A stretch of 64,000 nt of DNA from Chitinophagales bacterium (lineage in GTDB: Bacteria > Bacteroidota > Bacteroidia > Chitinophagales > Chitinophagaceae). The notes under the pieces were generated by a model that had not been told where the DNA came from, made no database searches, and saw only the letters and a list, made by a program, of their open reading frames with translations. The position numbers and the translations under genes were made by a program. Shown piece by piece: positions 8,943 through 18,382 of the stretch. The DNA is taken from NCBI GenBank assembly GCA_017303335.1, contig JAFLBK010000003.1:428291-492290 (forward strand), written 5' to 3'. Numbering within the stretch: position 1 is the first letter of the stretch; each line of letters begins with the position of its first letter.

Positions 8943-9425
8943 CTATTTTACCGCAACGAGTTTCTCCATCACATAATACACGATCGGGCAAAAGCTGGCG
9001 TTCTTCAGCGTAAGCGAGGGCCGTTTCAACAGCACATCCTCATCCGTATACGGGAAACGGCTGCAATCCGACGGACGCACTTCATAGATGGAACAATAAT
9101 TATCCGCTCCGAGGAAAGGGCAAGGCTTGCTTTTAAGTACGTAATCGCCTTCGGAGTCGATGTACAGGTAGGTATCGATGAAGACCCCCTCCTTCATCTT
9201 CAGGAATTTGGCAATACGTTTTATATCCGGCGTTTTGAAACGGGGTGAGTAGTTCTTGCAGCAATTGGCGCACTGCAGGCAATCTACCTTTTCAACTGCC
9301 TCTTCGTGCAGACCGGGCAATGCCCTGAGCGCCTTTTTCGTATCGGCCCGGTTCAGGTATTGCTTGTACAGTTTCTGGTGGTCGGCCGCCTTTTTTTCCC
9401 AGTTGTGTAACAGATCATTTTCCAT
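8943..9425 (-). CDS. YkgJ-family cysteine-cluster protein
   Basis: A 160-residue protein of the YkgJ type (putative zinc- or iron-chelating domain). The cysteine pattern is CLQCANCCKNYSPRF, then CPFLGADNYCSIYEVRPSDCSRFP, then a last Cys in NASFCPIVYYV. The N-terminal 50 residues are charged and helical. I start it at MENDLLHNWEKKAA; a 34-codon upstream extension would approach the gcvP promoter region. No specific function is established for the family. Confidence 0.85.
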   Translation of the reverse strand: MENDLLHNWEKKAADHQKLYKQYLNRADTKKALRALPGLHEEAVEKVDCLQCANCCKNYSPRFKTPDIKRIAKFLKMKEGVFIDTYLYIDSEGDYVLKSKPCPFLGADNYCSIYEVRPSDCSRFPYTDEDVLLKRPSLTLKNASFCPIVYYVMEKLVAVK

Positions 9426-9513
9426 GTGCCTGGTTGTTTCGGGGTCATATCCCCCAATTTTCCACAGGGTAAATGTAGCAAACTTCGCTGCACCAAATCT
9501 TATCCCGTTATCG

Positions 9514-9521
9514 TAAATTTG
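9514..9521 (+). promoter_or_regulatory. Candidate -7 promoter box for gcvP
   Basis: TAAATTTG matches the Bacteroidota -7 consensus TAnnTTTG exactly and lies about 60 bp before the gcvP ATG. No clear TTTG -33 element is seen at the expected distance. Confidence 0.5.
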
Positions 9522-9580
9522 CGCCACTAATCCAAGTCATCATCGACCGGCTCTTTTTAAAGCAGGCATAAAACGTCTAT

Positions 9581-12508
9581 ATGAATCTCTTCGAACAACA
9601 GCAGTACGAATTCACCGGCAGGCATATCGGCCCCCACCAGGAAGAAACAACATCCATGCTCCAGACCATCGGCGTTCAATCGCTCGATGAACTGATCGAC
9701 AAAACCGTTCCGGCTTCGATCCGGCTCAGGAAACCACTTAAACTACCCGTTGCGCAAACCGAATTCGAATACCTCGACGAACTGAAAAAGATCGCTTCGA
9801 AAAATAAAGTATACAAAACCTATATCGGCCAGGGTTATTACAACACCATCACCCCGGGTGTGATCCTGCGCACCATTTTTGAAAACCCGGGATGGTATAC
9901 GCAATACACGCCTTACCAGGCGGAGATATCGCAGGGCCGGCTGGAAAGTTTGCTCAACTTCCAAACCATGGTATCCGACCTCACCGGCCTGGAAATAGCC
10001 AACGCCAGTTTGCTCGATGAAGCAACCGCCGCCGCGGAAGCCATGGCCATGCTCTTTCACCATAAGAATAAATCCGACGAGATCGCGGCGCCCAAATTCT
10101 TCGTCGACCAGCACATATTTGCGCAGACCAAAGAAGTATTGCATACCCGCGCCCTGCCGATCGGTGTGCAACTGGTGTTTGGTGATTACCAGAATGCCGC
10201 ATTGGATGAAACTTATTTCGGCGCCATCGTTCAATACCCGAACAGCACCGGCTCTATAGAAGATTACCGCGGGTTTATCAACAAGGTTCACAGCATCAAC
10301 GGGTATGTGGTGATGGCTACCGACCTGCTGGCGCTTACCCTGCTGACGCCTCCGGGCGAACTCGGCGCCGACGTAGCCATCGGCTCGGCGCAACGCCTGG
10401 GTGTACCGCTGGGTTATGGCGGTCCGCACGCTGCTTTCTTCGCCACCAAAGACGAATTCAAACGCGGCATTCCCGGCCGCATCATCGGCATCAGCATCGA
10501 TGCCCAGAACAACCGGGCCCTGCGCATGGCCTTGCAAACAAGGGAGCAGCACATCAAGCGTGAAAAAGCCACCTCGAATATCTGCACCGCACAGGCCCTG
10601 CTCGCCAACATGGCGGCGATGTACGCCGTATACCACGGGCCCGATGGCTTAAAGAAGATCGCACAGCGCATCCACATCCTTACTGCCGCCATCGCGAAAT
10701 CACTGGAAACAAACGGCATTAAACTGATCAATACAACATTCTTCGACACGATCACCTTTGAAGTGGCCGATCTGAATGCCTTCAAAGCCGCCGCTGAAAA
10801 GAACAAAGCCAATTTCCATTATCACGCTAACGGGCAGGTAAGCCTTTCGGTTGATGAAGTGGCATCCAATTATATCGGCGAAACAGAAAAGAACCTCACA
10901 GCCATTTTCAAAGAAGCGTCGAACGCCGCAATCGCTCTCTTTTTCGATGAGGCCGACGCCCTCTTTGGTAAACTGAACAACCTGCAACGCAGATCCGCTT
11001 TCCTGGCTCACCCGGTATTCAATACCCACCACAGCGAAAGCCAGATGATGCGGTATATCAAATCGCTCGAGAACAAAGACCTCAGCTTGAATACCTCGAT
11101 GATCAGCCTCGGCAGCTGCACCATGAAACTGAACGCGGCCACCGAACTGATCCCTGTAAGCTGGCCCGAGTTCAACAGCATTCACCCCTTCGCCCCTGCA
11201 TCACAAACCAAGGGCTACCAGTTCATCATCAAGAAACTGGAAGAGTACCTGAGTAAGATCACGGGCTTTGCCGCCTGCTCCCTGCAACCCAACAGCGGGG
11301 CACAGGGCGAATATGCCGGACTGCTTACCATACGTGCCTATCATGCCGCACGCAAGGAAAGTCACCGCGATATTGTACTGATCCCGATCTCGGCCCACGG
11401 CACCAACCCGGCCAGTGCCATCATGGCGGGCATGAAGGTGGTGGTGGTGAAAAGCACCGAAGAAGGGTTGATCGACATCAAAGACCTGAAAGAAAAAGCG
11501 CAGGAACATAAAGACAAACTCGCGGCCCTGATGGTTACCTACCCGAGCACCTATGGCGTGTTTGAAGAAGGCATCAAGAAGATCTGCAAGACCATTCACG
11601 ACAACGGCGGACTGGTATACATGGATGGCGCCAACATGAACGCACAGGTTGGCCTTACCAGCCCGGGTATGATCGGTGCCGATGTGTGCCACCTCAACCT
11701 GCATAAAACTTTCGCCATCCCGCATGGCGGCGGCGGCCCCGGCGTAGGCCCCATCTGTGTGAACAACAAACTCAAGCCCTACCTGCCGGGCCACAACGCC
11801 CTGGCTGTGGTAGAAGGACTTGCTGCCGGTTCGGGCGAAGTGGAGAACCGCACCACGGCCGTAAGCGCCGCTCCCTACGGCAGCGCAAGCATCCTGCTCA
11901 TCAGTTATGCCTATATCAGAATGCTGGGTGAAACGGGTGTGCGTAAAGCAACCGAATACGCCATTCTCAACGCCAACTACATGAAGGCGAAACTGGAGAA
12001 ATATTATAAGATACTTTATACCGGCACCAATGGCTATTGCGCTCATGAATTCATCGTTGATCTGCGGCCGTTCAAAACCACGGCAGGCATCGAAGCCGAA
12101 GACGTGGCCAAGCGATTGATGGATTATGGTTTCCACGCTCCCACCATGAGCTTCCCCGTACCCGGAACCATCATGATCGAACCAACCGAAAGTGAAGACA
12201 AAGGAGAACTGGATCGTTTCTGCGAAGCGTTGATCAGCATCTTCCACGAAATAAAAGCCATCGAAGAAGGAAGATCTGATAAAACGGATAACGCGTTGAA
12301 AAATGCGCCGCATACCCAACACGTGGTTTGCGCCGACGAATGGAACCATGCCTATACACGCCAGGAAGCGGCTTTCCCGCTGGCCTATACCATGAAGAAT
12401 AAATTCTGGCCGTCTATTGCCCGGATCAATAATACCTACGGCGACCGTAACCTGGTTTGCACCTGCGAGCCCATGGAAAGTTACCTGGAAGCACCGCTTT
12501 CCAACTAA
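9581..12508 (+). CDS. gcvP: Glycine dehydrogenase (decarboxylating), P protein
   Basis: The 975-residue P protein of the glycine cleavage system, which decarboxylates glycine on PLP and passes the aminomethyl group to lipoyl-GcvH. It is the fused single-chain form: FTGRHIGPHQEE starts the N-terminal half and YIGQGYYNTITPGVILR follows. The PLP lysine lies in HLNLHKTFAIPHGGGGPGVGP. The C-terminal half also has SLGSCTMKLNAATELIP and PNSGAQGEYAGL. No gcvH or gcvT is nearby. A strong terminator follows the stop. Confidence 0.97.
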   Translation: MNLFEQQQYEFTGRHIGPHQEETTSMLQTIGVQSLDELIDKTVPASIRLRKPLKLPVAQTEFEYLDELKKIASKNKVYKTYIGQGYYNTITPGVILRTIFENPGWYTQYTPYQAEISQGRLESLLNFQTMVSDLTGLEIANASLLDEATAAAEAMAMLFHHKNKSDEIAAPKFFVDQHIFAQTKEVLHTRALPIGVQLVFGDYQNAALDETYFGAIVQYPNSTGSIEDYRGFINKVHSINGYVVMATDLLALTLLTPPGELGADVAIGSAQRLGVPLGYGGPHAAFFATKDEFKRGIPGRIIGISIDAQNNRALRMALQTREQHIKREKATSNICTAQALLANMAAMYAVYHGPDGLKKIAQRIHILTAAIAKSLETNGIKLINTTFFDTITFEVADLNAFKAAAEKNKANFHYHANGQVSLSVDEVASNYIGETEKNLTAIFKEASNAAIALFFDEADALFGKLNNLQRRSAFLAHPVFNTHHSESQMMRYIKSLENKDLSLNTSMISLGSCTMKLNAATELIPVSWPEFNSIHPFAPASQTKGYQFIIKKLEEYLSKITGFAACSLQPNSGAQGEYAGLLTIRAYHAARKESHRDIVLIPISAHGTNPASAIMAGMKVVVVKSTEEGLIDIKDLKEKAQEHKDKLAALMVTYPSTYGVFEEGIKKICKTIHDNGGLVYMDGANMNAQVGLTSPGMIGADVCHLNLHKTFAIPHGGGGPGVGPICVNNKLKPYLPGHNALAVVEGLAAGSGEVENRTTAVSAAPYGSASILLISYAYIRMLGETGVRKATEYAILNANYMKAKLEKYYKILYTGTNGYCAHEFIVDLRPFKTTAGIEAEDVAKRLMDYGFHAPTMSFPVPGTIMIEPTESEDKGELDRFCEALISIFHEIKAIEEGRSDKTDNALKNAPHTQHVVCADEWNHAYTRQEAAFPLAYTMKNKFWPSIARINNTYGDRNLVCTCEPMESYLEAPLSN

Positions 12509-12530
12509 CCGTTAGATTCTTTTTTGTCTG

Positions 12531-12555
12531 AGCCCCGCCGCTGGCGGGGCTTTTT
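12531..12555 (+). terminator. Rho-independent terminator after gcvP
   Basis: The arms AGCCCCGCC (12531-12539) and GGCGGGGCT (12543-12551) form a perfect 9-bp GC-rich stem with a 3-nt loop, followed by a T run. Confidence 0.9.
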
Positions 12556-12627
12556 CATGTACGCAGTCATTTTCTAATTGCATCCTAACACATAATCACG
12601 TACCTTATCCGCCTAAATCATTTGCTC

Positions 12628-14166
12628 ATGAGAAAATATCTTTTGCCGGCGATTGCTCTCTGCCTGGCAAACACCCATTCCCTCGCACAAAATGAAACAG
12701 AAAAAATCAAGCAGGAAGGACTGAAGAATTCCCAGGTCATGAACATCGCCTTTCATCTAACGGATGAAAGCGGCCCGCGCCTCACCAACTCACCCGGTTT
12801 TCTCCGGGCGGCCAACTGGGCAAAAGACGAACTCACCCGCATGGGACTTGTCAACGCCACCCTCGAACCCTGGGGCGATTTTGGCAAAGGCTGGGAACAA
12901 ACACGTTGCTATGTAGCCATGACGGCCCCATACTATGTGCCCATGATCGCCATACCCCGTGCCTGGACCGGCAGTACGCCCGGCAAAAAGATGATCAACA
13001 GCGATGTGATCCTCATCAAAGCGAAAGACTCCGCCGAACTCTACCAGAAATACGCCGGCGCCTTGAAAGGCAAGATCGTGATGCTTTATTCGAGGGATAC
13101 CCTGAAACCTTCTTTTGAACCGGATGGCGTACGCTTCAGCCACGAAGCGCTGGACAAAATGGCGAATGCAAAACCTGATACCACGCGGCGGGTACTCACC
13201 GGCAGAAGGCCCCAGGGCTTAGCGGCAAGGCTGTGGGAAAACTTTTGCAAGAATGAAAAGCCCGCACTTGTATTAAGCATGAACGGCCTGGGTAACGACG
13301 GAACGCTCTTCGTACAGAATGGGAGTTCGCCTTCCAAAGACTCGTCCCGGTACTTTGCCTGGGTGATGTTATCGAGCGATGATTACCTGCGTGTGCAACG
13401 GCTCGTGGAAGCAGGACAAAAGGTAGAAATGGAAGCCGATGTCAAAACAAAATTCTACGACAACGACATCAAGGGATACAACGTAATCGCCGAAATACCC
13501 GGAACGGATCCGGTGCTGAAAAATGAAATCGTGATGCTTGGCGGTCATCTCGACAGCTGGCAGGGTGCCACCGGCGCTACCGATAATGCCGCCGGCTGTG
13601 CCGTGATGATGGAAGCCGTGCGGATCATCAAAGCACTCGGACTGCAACCCAAACGCACGATCCGCATTGCACTCTGGAGCGGCGAAGAACAAGGCCTGCT
13701 GGGATCAAGAGCCTACGTGCGTAATCATTTTGCCGATCCGGCCGACATGGTACTTAAACCCGAACACGGCAACATTTCCGCATATTATAATCTCGACAAC
13801 GGCACGGGACGTATCCGCGGTGTATACCTGCAGGGGAACGCGGCCGCGGGTGCCATCTTCACCAAGTGGCTGGAGCCTTTCTATGAGCTGGATGCCAAAA
13901 CCATTACGATCAACAATACCGGCGGTACCGATCACCTTGCCTTCGATGGCGTGGGTATTCCCGGTTTCCAGTTCATCCAGGACGAGATCGAATACGATAC
14001 CCGTACACACCATACGAATATGGATACGTATGATCACCTGGTGCCCGAAGACCTGAAACAGGCAGCCACCATCGTAGCTTCCTTTGTATATAATACCGCA
14101 CAGCGGGATGAGAAGATCCCGCGGAAAGAATTACCCAAACCAAGAAGCGGCGGACGGAATTTTTAA
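12628..14166 (+). CDS. Secreted M28-family aminopeptidase
   Basis: A 512-residue zinc peptidase of family M28. A signal peptide covers about residues 1-21 (MRKYLLPAIALCLANTHSLAQ). A PA-like inserted domain lies in the middle. The two-zinc site is complete: GGHLDSW, GATDNAAG, SGEEQGLLGS with the catalytic Glu, YYNLDNGTG, and HHTNMDTYD near the end. It should act in the periplasm or outside the cell on peptides. I start at ATG 12628; a TTG two codons earlier is less likely. Strong hairpins flank the gene on both sides, so it is monocistronic. Confidence 0.92.
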   Translation: MRKYLLPAIALCLANTHSLAQNETEKIKQEGLKNSQVMNIAFHLTDESGPRLTNSPGFLRAANWAKDELTRMGLVNATLEPWGDFGKGWEQTRCYVAMTAPYYVPMIAIPRAWTGSTPGKKMINSDVILIKAKDSAELYQKYAGALKGKIVMLYSRDTLKPSFEPDGVRFSHEALDKMANAKPDTTRRVLTGRRPQGLAARLWENFCKNEKPALVLSMNGLGNDGTLFVQNGSSPSKDSSRYFAWVMLSSDDYLRVQRLVEAGQKVEMEADVKTKFYDNDIKGYNVIAEIPGTDPVLKNEIVMLGGHLDSWQGATGATDNAAGCAVMMEAVRIIKALGLQPKRTIRIALWSGEEQGLLGSRAYVRNHFADPADMVLKPEHGNISAYYNLDNGTGRIRGVYLQGNAAAGAIFTKWLEPFYELDAKTITINNTGGTDHLAFDGVGIPGFQFIQDEIEYDTRTHHTNMDTYDHLVPEDLKQAATIVASFVYNTAQRDEKIPRKELPKPRSGGRNF

Positions 14167-14184
14167 CGAGAACCTGGTTCGTAG

Positions 14185-14213
14185 AGAGCCCCGCCTGCGG
14201 CGGGGTTCTTTTA
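14185..14213. terminator. Bidirectional terminator between convergent genes
   Basis: CCCCGCC (14189-14195) and GGCGGGG (14199-14205) form a 7-bp GC stem around a TGC loop. Outer pairs extend the stem to AGAG and TTCT. T-rich sequence follows on the plus strand. It lies between the M28 peptidase and the convergent ketoacyl synthase gene. Confidence 0.85.
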
Positions 14214-14214
14214 T

Positions 14215-15297
14215 TTACATGCGGTAACAAACAGCGTTGATGTTCATACCGGCGCCCACCGAGGCGAACATAACCACATCGCCGGTGTGCAACTGGTGTT
14301 CGGGCATCTGCCCCCGCTTCACCATATCGAATAAGGTGGGAATGGTTGCTACCGAACTATTACCCAGGTTATGGATGCTCATGGGCATAATGTTCGCCGG
14401 CGCTTTCGCGATACCATATAATTTATACAGTTCCTTGATGATGCCTTCATCCATTTTTTCATTGGCCTGGTGAATGAACACTTTTTTCAACTCACTGATA
14501 TCAGCGCCGCTTTTGTCCAAACAGATCTTCATCGCAGCAGGCACATGCTTCATCGCGTACTCATATACTTTTCTCCCTTTCATCTTGATGTACCGGATAC
14601 GTGGATCCGAATCCGGGTAATTGGATTTACCCAGGTGCAGGTAATTCACTTCCTCATTGCAATGCGATTGCACACTGGCACTCAGTATGCCCGATTGCGT
14701 TGCTGAAGCATCCTTTGCTTCCACCACGCAGGCGCCCGCTCCGTCGGAGAATATCATGCTGTCGCGGTCGTACATATCCAGCACACGGGATAATGTTTCG
14801 GTTCCGATGACCAGGCATTTCTTCGCGATGCCGGCTTTGAAATAGGCGTCGGCCTGTATCAATCCCTGCACCCACCCCGGGCAACCGAATAGAATATCAT
14901 ACGGAACACAGGAAGGATTTTTGATACCCAGGGAATGTTTTACCCGGGATGCCAGTGCCGGAAGGATATCGGTTTGAATGGTATGCTTTACCACATTCCC
15001 GAAATTATGCGCCACGATGATCTGGTCGATCGTCTCCGGATCGCAGCCGGCATCTTCAATAGCGGTTTTGGCGGCGGTGTATGCCATATCCGATGATTCG
15101 ATACCCGATGGCGCATAACGGCGTTCCTGGATGCCGGTAATCTGTTTGAACTTCTCCACGATCAGGTGCGATTCGATATCCAGCAGCGTATTGTCTTCTG
15201 CATAAAAGTTATGACCTGCGAAATCGCGGTTTGTTTTTACATACGGTGGGATATAACTTCCCGTACCCGTGATTACGGTTTTGATCATTTCTTGCAT
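14215..15297 (-). CDS. 3-oxoacyl-ACP synthase III family protein (FabH-like)
   Basis: A 360-residue thiolase-fold condensing enzyme of the KAS III family. The Cys-His-Asn triad is visible: Cys in FGCPGWVQGL, His in FIHQANEKMDEGI, Asn in SIHNLGNSSVATIP. The protein is somewhat longer than E. coli FabH (317) and has an N-terminal insert with DIESHLIVEKFKQITGIQERR. It may start fatty-acid synthesis or act in a specialised acyl condensation. Two ATGs are possible, 15297 (MQEMIKTV) and 15288 (MIKTV). It is divergent from the DUF3472-FKBP gene. Confidence 0.88.
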   Translation of the reverse strand: MQEMIKTVITGTGSYIPPYVKTNRDFAGHNFYAEDNTLLDIESHLIVEKFKQITGIQERRYAPSGIESSDMAYTAAKTAIEDAGCDPETIDQIIVAHNFGNVVKHTIQTDILPALASRVKHSLGIKNPSCVPYDILFGCPGWVQGLIQADAYFKAGIAKKCLVIGTETLSRVLDMYDRDSMIFSDGAGACVVEAKDASATQSGILSASVQSHCNEEVNYLHLGKSNYPDSDPRIRYIKMKGRKVYEYAMKHVPAAMKICLDKSGADISELKKVFIHQANEKMDEGIIKELYKLYGIAKAPANIMPMSIHNLGNSSVATIPTLFDMVKRGQMPEHQLHTGDVVMFASVGAGMNINAVCYRM

Positions 15298-15416
15298 ATA
15301 AAAATGAGTTGAATGACTAAAAGTGCAGGCAACCGAACAGGATAAAGTTACCAAATTATTACCCATGAACCATGAGTTTTGTCAGTCCCCGCACTGATTC
15401 TACAGGCGAATAGTAT

Positions 15417-15424
15417 TAAGTTTG
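15417..15424 (+). promoter_or_regulatory. Candidate -7 promoter box
   Basis: TAAGTTTG matches TAnnTTTG exactly, 16 bp before the ATG of the DUF3472-FKBP gene. No clear -33 element was seen. Confidence 0.5.
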
Positions 15425-15439
15425 ATCTAAAATAACTGT

Positions 15440-17128
15440 ATGCGGATACCTCGTTTACTACTGGCCGGACTGCTTTGGGGGATCGATCTTCCCCTGGTCT
15501 GGTCACAAACATCCATCTCCATACCGGCCGCTACGGCTTATGCGATACCTGTTGAGGAAAGCACCGAAGAAGATGAAAGCAGGATGTTTACGGAAAAAGA
15601 AGGACTTCACAACTGGACCGATCCGGGCCGGCAGGTACAGTTCTGGTTCAAAGCAAGAAATACAGGCACGCTGAACCTGGCGCTCCGGATGAAAAATGAT
15701 AAAGCCGGCCGGCGGGTCATCGTTTCCATCGCCGGGAAAAATTTCACGGCAATCGTTCCGGCATCGAAAGCATTCCAGCTCGTGCGCATCGGATCGGTGC
15801 AACTGACCGACACCGGATTTTACGCCGTAACATTGCATTCAGCCAGTAAACAACCGGGGAAGATCGCCGATATACGCTCGCTTGAATTGAGCGGTCCGGC
15901 AGCGGCGAATGTGCATTTCAATCCCAAACCACGAAGGAATGCCGCGTCGGTACACCTGCTGTACCCATTGCCCGACTCGGTAAAGGTTTCAACCTTTTAC
16001 AACGAGATCACCGTACCCAAAAATGCCGACATCCTGCATAGTTATTATATGGCCTGCGGCTTTGCCCGTGGTTACTTCGGCATACAGGTAAACAGCGCTA
16101 CCGAACGAAGAGTGATCTTTTCGGTTTGGGATGCCGGTAACGAGGCAGCAGACAGAAACAAAGTGGCCGAAGAGAACAAAGTAAAACTGATCGCTAAAGG
16201 CGAAGACGTTTATGCCAATGATTTCGGTAATGAAGGAACAGGCGGGCACAGCCATTTCGTGTACAACTGGCATACGGAAGAAACGTACCGCTTCCTGGTT
16301 GCCGCTGTAACCGACAGCGCCAGCAATACCACCACCTATACAGGTTACTTCTATATCCCGGAAATGCAGAAGTGGAAACTGATCGCTTCGTTCCGGGCGC
16401 CGAAAGATGGTAAACCCCTGCGTAAACTGTACTCGTTCGTGGAGAATTTCTGGGGTGTGAACGGACAGGAATACCGGAAAGCCTACTTCGGCAATCAATG
16501 GATACGGAAAGAAAGCGGCGAATGGAAGGAGCTTACAAAAAGCACGTTCAGTTATGACGCCACCGCCCGGGCGGGAGACCGCATCGATTATGGCGGCGGC
16601 AGCGAAGACCATAAATTCTATCTCTGGAATGGAGGTTTCCGGAATGCCGATGCCCGCTTTGGTGATACGCTCACCCGCAAAGAAGCTGGCACCAGGCCGG
16701 TGATCGACCTGTACAAAAACGCCGACAGCGCCGTGGAGATGAATAAAGAACTGGAACAGATCTACACCGCGGTAAAAGAGGGCAAGCTGGATACAACCGG
16801 CAGCAATGGGAATGTCTTTTACAAAATACTCCGGGAAGGCAGTGGCGACCAGGTAACCATCAACGATACCCTGGTCGTGCGCTACATTGGTAAGCTGTTG
16901 AATGATACCATCTTCGATCAAACAAAAGACAGGCCTGCCACGTTCCCGATCCGGCGCCTGATCCGGGGCTGGCAACTGGGCATGCCCTTCTGCAGGCAGG
17001 GCGGCAAGATCCGTTTGATCATCCCTTCCCCACTGGGCTATTCGATCCGGAACCTCGGCATCATCACACCCAACAGCATCCTTGTTTTTGATGTGGAAGT
17101 GCTGGAAATAAAGAAAGGAAAGGGTTAG
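15440..17128 (+). CDS. Secreted DUF5077/DUF3472 protein fused to FKBP-type peptidyl-prolyl isomerase
   Basis: A 562-residue exported protein. A signal peptide of about 22 residues ends at VWSQ. Residues about 24-155 look like a DUF5077 domain (SISIPAATAYAIP, WFKARNTGTLNLALRM). Residues about 165-420 match DUF3472 (YMACGFARGYFGIQVNS, SVWDAGN, GTGGHSHFVYNW). Residues about 455-560 are an FKBP domain: VRYIGKLLNDTIFDQT, GWQLGMPFCRQGGKIRLIIP, LGYSIRNL, LVFDVEVL. The FKBP part would catalyse proline isomerisation in the periplasm or at the surface. DUF3472 is of unknown function and may bind carbohydrate. I have not seen this fusion described. Confidence 0.82.
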   Translation: MRIPRLLLAGLLWGIDLPLVWSQTSISIPAATAYAIPVEESTEEDESRMFTEKEGLHNWTDPGRQVQFWFKARNTGTLNLALRMKNDKAGRRVIVSIAGKNFTAIVPASKAFQLVRIGSVQLTDTGFYAVTLHSASKQPGKIADIRSLELSGPAAANVHFNPKPRRNAASVHLLYPLPDSVKVSTFYNEITVPKNADILHSYYMACGFARGYFGIQVNSATERRVIFSVWDAGNEAADRNKVAEENKVKLIAKGEDVYANDFGNEGTGGHSHFVYNWHTEETYRFLVAAVTDSASNTTTYTGYFYIPEMQKWKLIASFRAPKDGKPLRKLYSFVENFWGVNGQEYRKAYFGNQWIRKESGEWKELTKSTFSYDATARAGDRIDYGGGSEDHKFYLWNGGFRNADARFGDTLTRKEAGTRPVIDLYKNADSAVEMNKELEQIYTAVKEGKLDTTGSNGNVFYKILREGSGDQVTINDTLVVRYIGKLLNDTIFDQTKDRPATFPIRRLIRGWQLGMPFCRQGGKIRLIIPSPLGYSIRNLGIITPNSILVFDVEVLEIKKGKG

Positions 17129-17154
17129 AAACGGGTCAGTTAAAAATAAACCAC

Positions 17155-17162
17155 TATATTTG
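17155..17162 (+). promoter_or_regulatory. Promoter -7 box for the cold-shock gene
   Basis: TATATTTG, an exact TAnnTTTG match, lies 30 bp before the csp ATG. Transcription would start a few bases downstream, giving a short leader rather than the long structured leader of E. coli cspA. Confidence 0.6.
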
Positions 17163-17191
17163 CGCTTTATTCATTCAATACACATTTTAAA

Positions 17192-17392
17192 ATGGAAGCA
17201 TTACAAGGCACCGTTAAGTTTTTCAACACAGAAAAAGGATTCGGTTTTATTAAACACAACGATTCAGACAAAGAAACATTCGTTCACGTAAGTGGATTGA
17301 TCAACGATATCAAGCAAGGCGATACGGTAGAATTTGACCTGAAAGAAGGAAAAAAAGGCATGAATGCCGTTAACGTAAAAGTAGTGTCTTAA
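17192..17392 (+). CDS. Cold-shock domain protein
   Basis: A 66-residue single cold-shock domain, the normal CspA length. The RNA-binding motifs are KGFGFIKH (RNP1) and TFVHVSGL (RNP2). It starts with GTVKFFNTE. Such proteins melt RNA secondary structure and single-stranded DNA. The acidic and lysine-rich loop DLKEGKKGMNA is typical of Bacteroidota versions. It has its own promoter and a strong terminator. Confidence 0.97.
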   Translation: MEALQGTVKFFNTEKGFGFIKHNDSDKETFVHVSGLINDIKQGDTVEFDLKEGKKGMNAVNVKVVS

Positions 17393-17411
17393 TAAAAGCA
17401 TTGATTTTCCT

Positions 17412-17440
17412 GGGGCCGCCTGAAGGCGGCCCTTTTTTTT
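17412..17440 (+). terminator. Rho-independent terminator after csp
   Basis: GGGCCGCC (17413-17420) and GGCGGCCC (17425-17432) form a perfect 8-bp stem with a TGAA loop, followed by eight T residues. Confidence 0.95.
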
Positions 17441-17524
17441 GCCCCTGTTATCTTTTGCAAAAAAACCGAACAAATGAGCCGGATTTGCTGTTTGTTGATA
17501 AATTTACAGTTCAAATAACCGAAT

Positions 17525-18382
17525 ATGAAAAAATCAATACTGGTACTTGCAGGCATTTGCATCGGCGCCTTCACCTTTGCCCAGAAAGCGGCCGTAAAAC
17601 CGATCAACGCCCCGAAGATCAAACTGGAGAATGGCCAGAAGATCGTTGCCACCACCAACATCTCCATTGAAGCAGACCTGAGCATGGGTATGCAGATGAC
17701 CAGCACCAGTTCCTCGGAGTACAACCTGGAAGTAAAAAGCAGTACGGATAAAGAGTATACGATCTCCAGCACCCTCACCAAGATAAAGCTCGATTTCAAT
17801 ATGGCGGGCCAATCCAGCAGCTACGACTCGGAAAAGAATCCAACCCCCACTTCGGAAACGGATAAAGCGATCGCTGAAAAACTGAACAAGCCCGTAGATG
17901 TGCTGCTCGATAACAGTACAGGCAAGGCTACACTGAAAGAAAAACCCTCCAAGACGGATGAAGAAGACGGGAACCCGATGGCTGGCCTGATGGGCGCTTT
18001 CACCGACGCTTCCGAAGACGCTATTGTTTCCGGCGCCTTCGAACTGATCCCTGCCGGTAAAAAAGTGGGCGACAGCTGGAGCGATACCACCAAGGACAAC
18101 GATGGCACCACCATCCGCACCAGCACGCTTAAATCCGTAAATGGCGATGAAGCCCAGCTGCAAATAAACGCGGTAACCACATCCAGCAGCAAACTCGATT
18201 TCCAGGGTATGGAATTCGAATTAAAGAGTACAACCAAAACAAACAGCGAAGTAACTACGGAAATGAGCACCGGGCGTATCAAAACAAAGAATTCCACTTC
18301 CGACATCACCGGTAATATCCAGGTGATGGGTCAGGATGTTGCCATCACGTCGAAAGCCACCACCACCGCCGTTTACAAGTAA
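17525..18382 (+). CDS. Secreted DUF6263-like protein
   Basis: A 285-residue exported protein. The signal peptide is MKKSILVLAGICIGAFTFAQ. The mature part is rich in Ser, Thr and Lys and predicted to be beta-stranded. A central segment LIPAGKKVGDSWSDT and repeated KSSTDKEYTISSTL / STLKSVNGDEAQL patterns resemble DUF6263 proteins of Bacteroidota. No function is known. Its 3' end overlaps the convergent MFS gene by 10 bp. Confidence 0.8.
   Translation: MKKSILVLAGICIGAFTFAQKAAVKPINAPKIKLENGQKIVATTNISIEADLSMGMQMTSTSSSEYNLEVKSSTDKEYTISSTLTKIKLDFNMAGQSSSYDSEKNPTPTSETDKAIAEKLNKPVDVLLDNSTGKATLKEKPSKTDEEDGNPMAGLMGAFTDASEDAIVSGAFELIPAGKKVGDSWSDTTKDNDGTTIRTSTLKSVNGDEAQLQINAVTTSSSKLDFQGMEFELKSTTKTNSEVTTEMSTGRIKTKNSTSDITGNIQVMGQDVAITSKATTTAVYK

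Noticed and set aside
9743..10636. Long minus-strand open frames inside gcvP (also 11201-12349)
   Set aside because: Both are shadows of a highly conserved gene; their residues are rich in Gly, Val and Phe as expected of antisense GC-rich codons.
12531..14213. Two similar GC hairpins around the M28 gene as possible flanking mobile-element repeats
   Set aside because: Both have the stem-plus-T-run form of terminators at gene ends, and no transposase or target duplication is seen.
15989..16975. A 328-codon minus-strand open frame opposite the DUF3472-FKBP gene
   Set aside because: The plus-strand protein is clearly real with a signal peptide and FKBP motifs; the antisense frame has no recognisable domain.
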